From Lucifuga dentata (lineage: Eukaryota > Chordata > Actinopteri > Ophidiiformes > Bythitidae), in the NCBI GenBank assembly GCA_014773175.1, contig VXCM01000438.1:62001-126000 (forward strand): DNA of 64,000 bases. Direction: 5' to 3'. Numbering within the stretch: position 1 is the first letter of the stretch; each line of letters starts with the position of its first letter. The notes beneath the pieces were generated by a model. It was not told the DNA's origin. It worked only from the letters and a program-made list of their open reading frames with translations, and made no database searches. Positions 60,502 through 64,000 of this stretch are shown piece by piece. The position numbers and the translations under genes are program-made.

Positions 60502-60943
60502 TTTAGTGGGGGAAAAAAATAACTAAAACTTATTAAATTTCTTTCCAAATAAATGAGTGAGCATTACTCAAATAATTTGCACAATACCCTTTACAATTTT
60601 TTTTTAATTATTATATTATTTAATATATTATATTATATTATATTATTTATTATATTATTATTATTTATTTAGTATAGTTTAGTATTTAGCTCAATATTAA
60701 TGTTTCTTGCTTTCATCTCTAAGTTACATACAAGCAAAACAATAAAAATAAAAATCATGCATCTTCAAGAGAAACTGCAAATGCTAAACTGGAGTCAAAT
60801 GGGAAACCAGAGTTCATTTCCCGTTTTGCTAACCTCTAGCATATGAAATAAAGCTGTATTTTTGGAAAAGCATAAGATTTGAGATGTATACACAGAATAT
60901 TAGATCAGAACCAAGAGCAGCATTTATAAAATGTGGTAAGGAC

Positions 60944-60991
<48 letters not shown>

Positions 60992-60993
60992 TC
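60944..60993. repeat. (TTTC)n microsatellite
   Basis: A tetranucleotide run giving a Phe/Leu/Ser pseudo-frame. Confidence 0.9.
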
Positions 60994-63227
60994 GTGCTAT
61001 AGCCTCATAGCCTCTGCTTTGCTGAATAATTGGAGAATGTTATGCCAGTGCTGTCAATACATTTTCATGGAGCGTAAGACTCCCGTGCTTATAAATATTT
61101 ATGATTAATATGGCTATATGTGATAAATATTTGATGTTCCCTTTTTATTCACCAAGCTGGTTCTATAGAGATGAAGATGTACGTGATTGTCTCATTCTCA
61201 CAGTCATAGTTGTTTGGTTTAAGTGGAGTACAGAAGTTTTATGTTTGTTCATACCATAAAGTTCTTTCCAGTTAAGTGAAGCTTATGAATGAACAGCTAA
61301 ACATTCGGTGCATCATGCATCATGTATAATGCAATACTGTAATTATTATCACAGCCTCCTGTAATGAGAAAAGAACAGTCTGTTTATCTACATTTTCAGA
61401 TACACAAGGGTCGCTTGATTGCATCTGTTTTCAATATTGCCTCCACATCTGACAAGTATGATCAGACAAAATTAAAAAGAAAAGCTGCAAACAGCAGCAG
61501 TAAATTAATGATAATAAAGCAGATGTTTGAAGTAAGTGAAGTGTGATGATAAAGGTAAAGTAAAAATAATGATATGAAGGAGGATGTGAGGCAGATGGAA
61601 TTTAAGATGAAAGAGAATGACTAAATGCTTTGTCTTTTAACACAAGTAGAAATTTTGATCCTTGATCTGAAAGGGGGAGAATGGGACGCATGGAGATGTG
61701 GGGCTGTTGCAGTAATATAATCATGCAAGATAAAAGCAAAACCCTGTAATGCATCTTGTCATGAGGCTCACATCAAGAGCAGAGAAAAGAAATGGCAAAA
61801 ATGTTCTTCTAATAAAAAAGCCATGTTTCCTGTCAAATATTAATGACTCCATGAAAGGCTTTACTCATAACACCAGCCATCCTGAATTTATAAGTGTGCA
61901 AGGTTGCACAGAACAGTGATAAAATAAAAAAAAAAACTCTTCGAGCTTCTTCTCTTATAATCAATGGGTATGCAAACACAGGCAGCAGCATCTATCTGTT
62001 TCTCAACAATGTTCTGTTCAGGAACAGAAACACTGTGCATGTGTGTGTGTGTGTGCATGTTCGTGTTTGTGCAGCTCTGACTTTTTTTTTAAATTTTTTA
62101 CTTTTCCCTTCAACTTCCTGTGAGTCACCAGCAGAGGAGGAAATATTTTACAGCTGTACCTTTATTTTTATGTGAAAACACGGCTTAATGCACACAGAGA
62201 ACAAAAGCAGGAATCTGCTACAGTGTTTTGCTTCACTTGTAAATTCCTGTGCACCTACTTAATTTGCTTTGCTGCTCTATGGTAAAGTGCAGTTATAGAA
62301 CTGTTACATAACCTTTGCTTGTTTAAGTGTGTCATGAGCCTAGAGTGGCTTATGTAACTTTACAAGATGGTATAAACCTGTAGATCCTCTCCTCTCCTCA
62401 TTTATCTAAAATTCAAGATGCATTTTTTTGTGCTGATGGAGACTTCTCTAAGAATTTGAGTGAAATTATCCATGATTATTATACATTACATTAGTGTGCC
62501 CAGAGCAGACGATGTCTCTCTTTTTTTTCACAATTAATGCGATTAAGTGCAGTAAAAAAAAAAATAAATAAAAAAAAAGATGCCTGTCACAAGTGAGATG
62601 CAGAGAGAAAAGAAATGAATATATACTTTATTTCAGACATTCATTCACAATGTCTGAAAGTCTTTTGATGACAGTAGAACATGATGACTATTCATTTATC
62701 AATCAAAGAACTGCAAGGAAAGACTATTATTTTGTTTTTTTTATTGTTCTCTTGAAATGTTTGTATAATGTAGGTATTTAACCACAGCCCTTTTCTAGGA
62801 AGTGAATTATGATATAGTCAAAATAAACCTGTCATGGTGAACACTTCTGGATTTGTGGTTGCAATGTTGTCTCGGCATTACACAACCCAGCAGCATTCAT
62901 TCAGATTCACAGATCCACACCTGCTTTCCTGTCCATTGTGCTGTAAGGTAAATTAATTTCAGGGGGCACTTCAGTCAGAACAGTCTAATCCACAGATGTA
63001 AAGCAATTACGATCAAATGTAGATCAGATATTTTGAGTGCAGCTCCATCTGTGGTCAGAGCCCGACTATGGTGATGAGCTCAATAATCATTTAGAAATAT
63101 AAGCCCTCTGACTATTACCACAGTGGTTGTAAGTGGAGTCCTGAGAGTGGAAGGCAGTGTGCTGAACCTGCAGCTAACCGGACTGGTAACGAGGATGGTG
63201 ATTAGTGACTGGTTTCCATGTGGATAA

Positions 63228-63279
63228 GAGGCAACCAATCAAATGCTGAGAGAGGTAGAAGCATTTGATTGGTTGCCTC
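63228..63279. repeat. perfect inverted repeat, 20-bp stem, 12-nt loop
   Basis: GAGGCAACCAATCAAATGCT (63228-63247) is the exact reverse complement of 63260-63279. A CCAAT box and its inverse (ATTGG) are part of the arms. No target duplication was identified. Confidence 0.85.
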
Positions 63280-64000
63280 CTCGGTTTTAAAGTGAAGGGT
63301 TAATAGAAGAATCAAAAAAACATACATACAATATATAAGTGGGTAATGGATGCAGAAATAGTGGCTTATCCTTTGCTAATGTCCGTTTACATCAGGACAG
63401 ACTAGTTAATGAAATAATTAGAACTTGGAGCTATGTTGGGACTTTGCTGGTTCACCAAATCGCTAAAGTTCTTTGATGCTCGTTCAGTACAACTAACGCT
63501 TGTTGCACCAGTATGAATTATAATATATTATAATATAATTATAATAATTTTCTGGTTTTTGGTCAGTTTCCACATTAACATCCCAGCCCCCCCTTTATTT
63601 AGCTGTCAGGCCCTGTTACAGTCAGCGACACTTTAAAATCTTTTTGTGTCAGCCTGGTTTGGCTCGCTGCCTGCCCCACAGGTCGACAGACACTGAGAAA
63701 ACTCCAGACTCTCCAGATGGCTGATCCACTTATGTGAAAGTTACCAAACCCTTTGAATGTCACTGTACATGTCATTCCAAATAACATTTCACTGCTTTAA
63801 TTAGGACATTCACAGCTAATGTTGTACCACAACATTATTAGATAAAATGCACCCAGATTTTTGTCGGGGTAAGTGGATTTATCGGATCAATTGACCATTT
63901 AACATGGTCGTCATAAAGTTCAGTCAATCTGTGACCACGAGTGTACTTCCTCTTTCATTTGTTTATCAATACTTCTCCTCAAAGCATGGTAAAATCCCAT

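Larger units (their letters stand above)
43000..64000. other. 21-kb region without a recognisable gene, upstream of st7l
   Basis: No open frame here has plausible exon structure or family resemblance. It contains two related TTAA-flanked foldback elements (47161-47656, 53949-54476), a probable MITE at 45565-45880, a retroelement tail at 52380-52490, another interspersed repeat at 56488-57025, a Tc1-like MITE at 60256-60501, an inverted repeat at 63228-63279 and many microsatellites. Portions near 53230-53680, 55270-55480 and 57480-57900 are rich in TAAT-type motifs and free of repeats. Confidence 0.6.

Noticed and set aside
1..64000. CRISPR arrays, operons, tRNA or rRNA genes, ribosome-binding sites
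   Set aside because: The window is vertebrate nuclear DNA. No spaced direct-repeat array or cloverleaf or rRNA signature was seen on reading.

Overview
This is a vertebrate, almost certainly teleost, genomic window. Genes are split into short exons with GT/AG introns. Non-coding DNA is AT-rich, full of (CA)n, (GA)n and (AAT)n microsatellites and of short fish-type DNA transposons. All convincing coding sequence belongs to three conserved genes in the order cttnbp2nl(+) - wnt2b(+) - st7l(-). As recalled, human 1p13 has the same order and orientation, paralogous to CTTNBP2 - WNT2 - ST7 on human 7q31.

Layout. 1-4.5 kb: the last five coding exons of cttnbp2nl (CortBP2 N-terminal coiled coil plus Pro/Ser-rich tail); the first coding exon lies left of the window. 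4.5-10.3 kb: intergenic DNA with simple repeats and a perfect hairpin. 10.35-19.1 kb: complete wnt2b, five coding exons, 396 codons, with a Harbinger-like MITE in intron 3 and a solo LTR in intron 4. 19.1-27.1 kb: intergenic space between the convergent 3' ends of wnt2b and st7l. 27.1-42.9 kb: complete st7l on the minus strand, 15 coding exons, about 540 codons, whose third exon is broken by a duplication around a single N. 43-64 kb: about 21 kb with no gene I can support, holding foldback/MITE elements, microsatellites and some possible conserved non-coding DNA.

The three genes are not an operon. Wnt2b is a secreted Wnt ligand, Cttnbp2nl a cytoskeleton/STRIPAK-associated coiled-coil protein, and St7l a multi-pass membrane protein of poorly known function. 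Their adjacency is ancient synteny. No previously undescribed system is evident. The most useful observations are the repeated 62-66 bp duplications around single Ns (assembly errors, one inside a coding exon), several intact transposon copies with target-site duplications, and a tandem duplication inside a large st7l intron.
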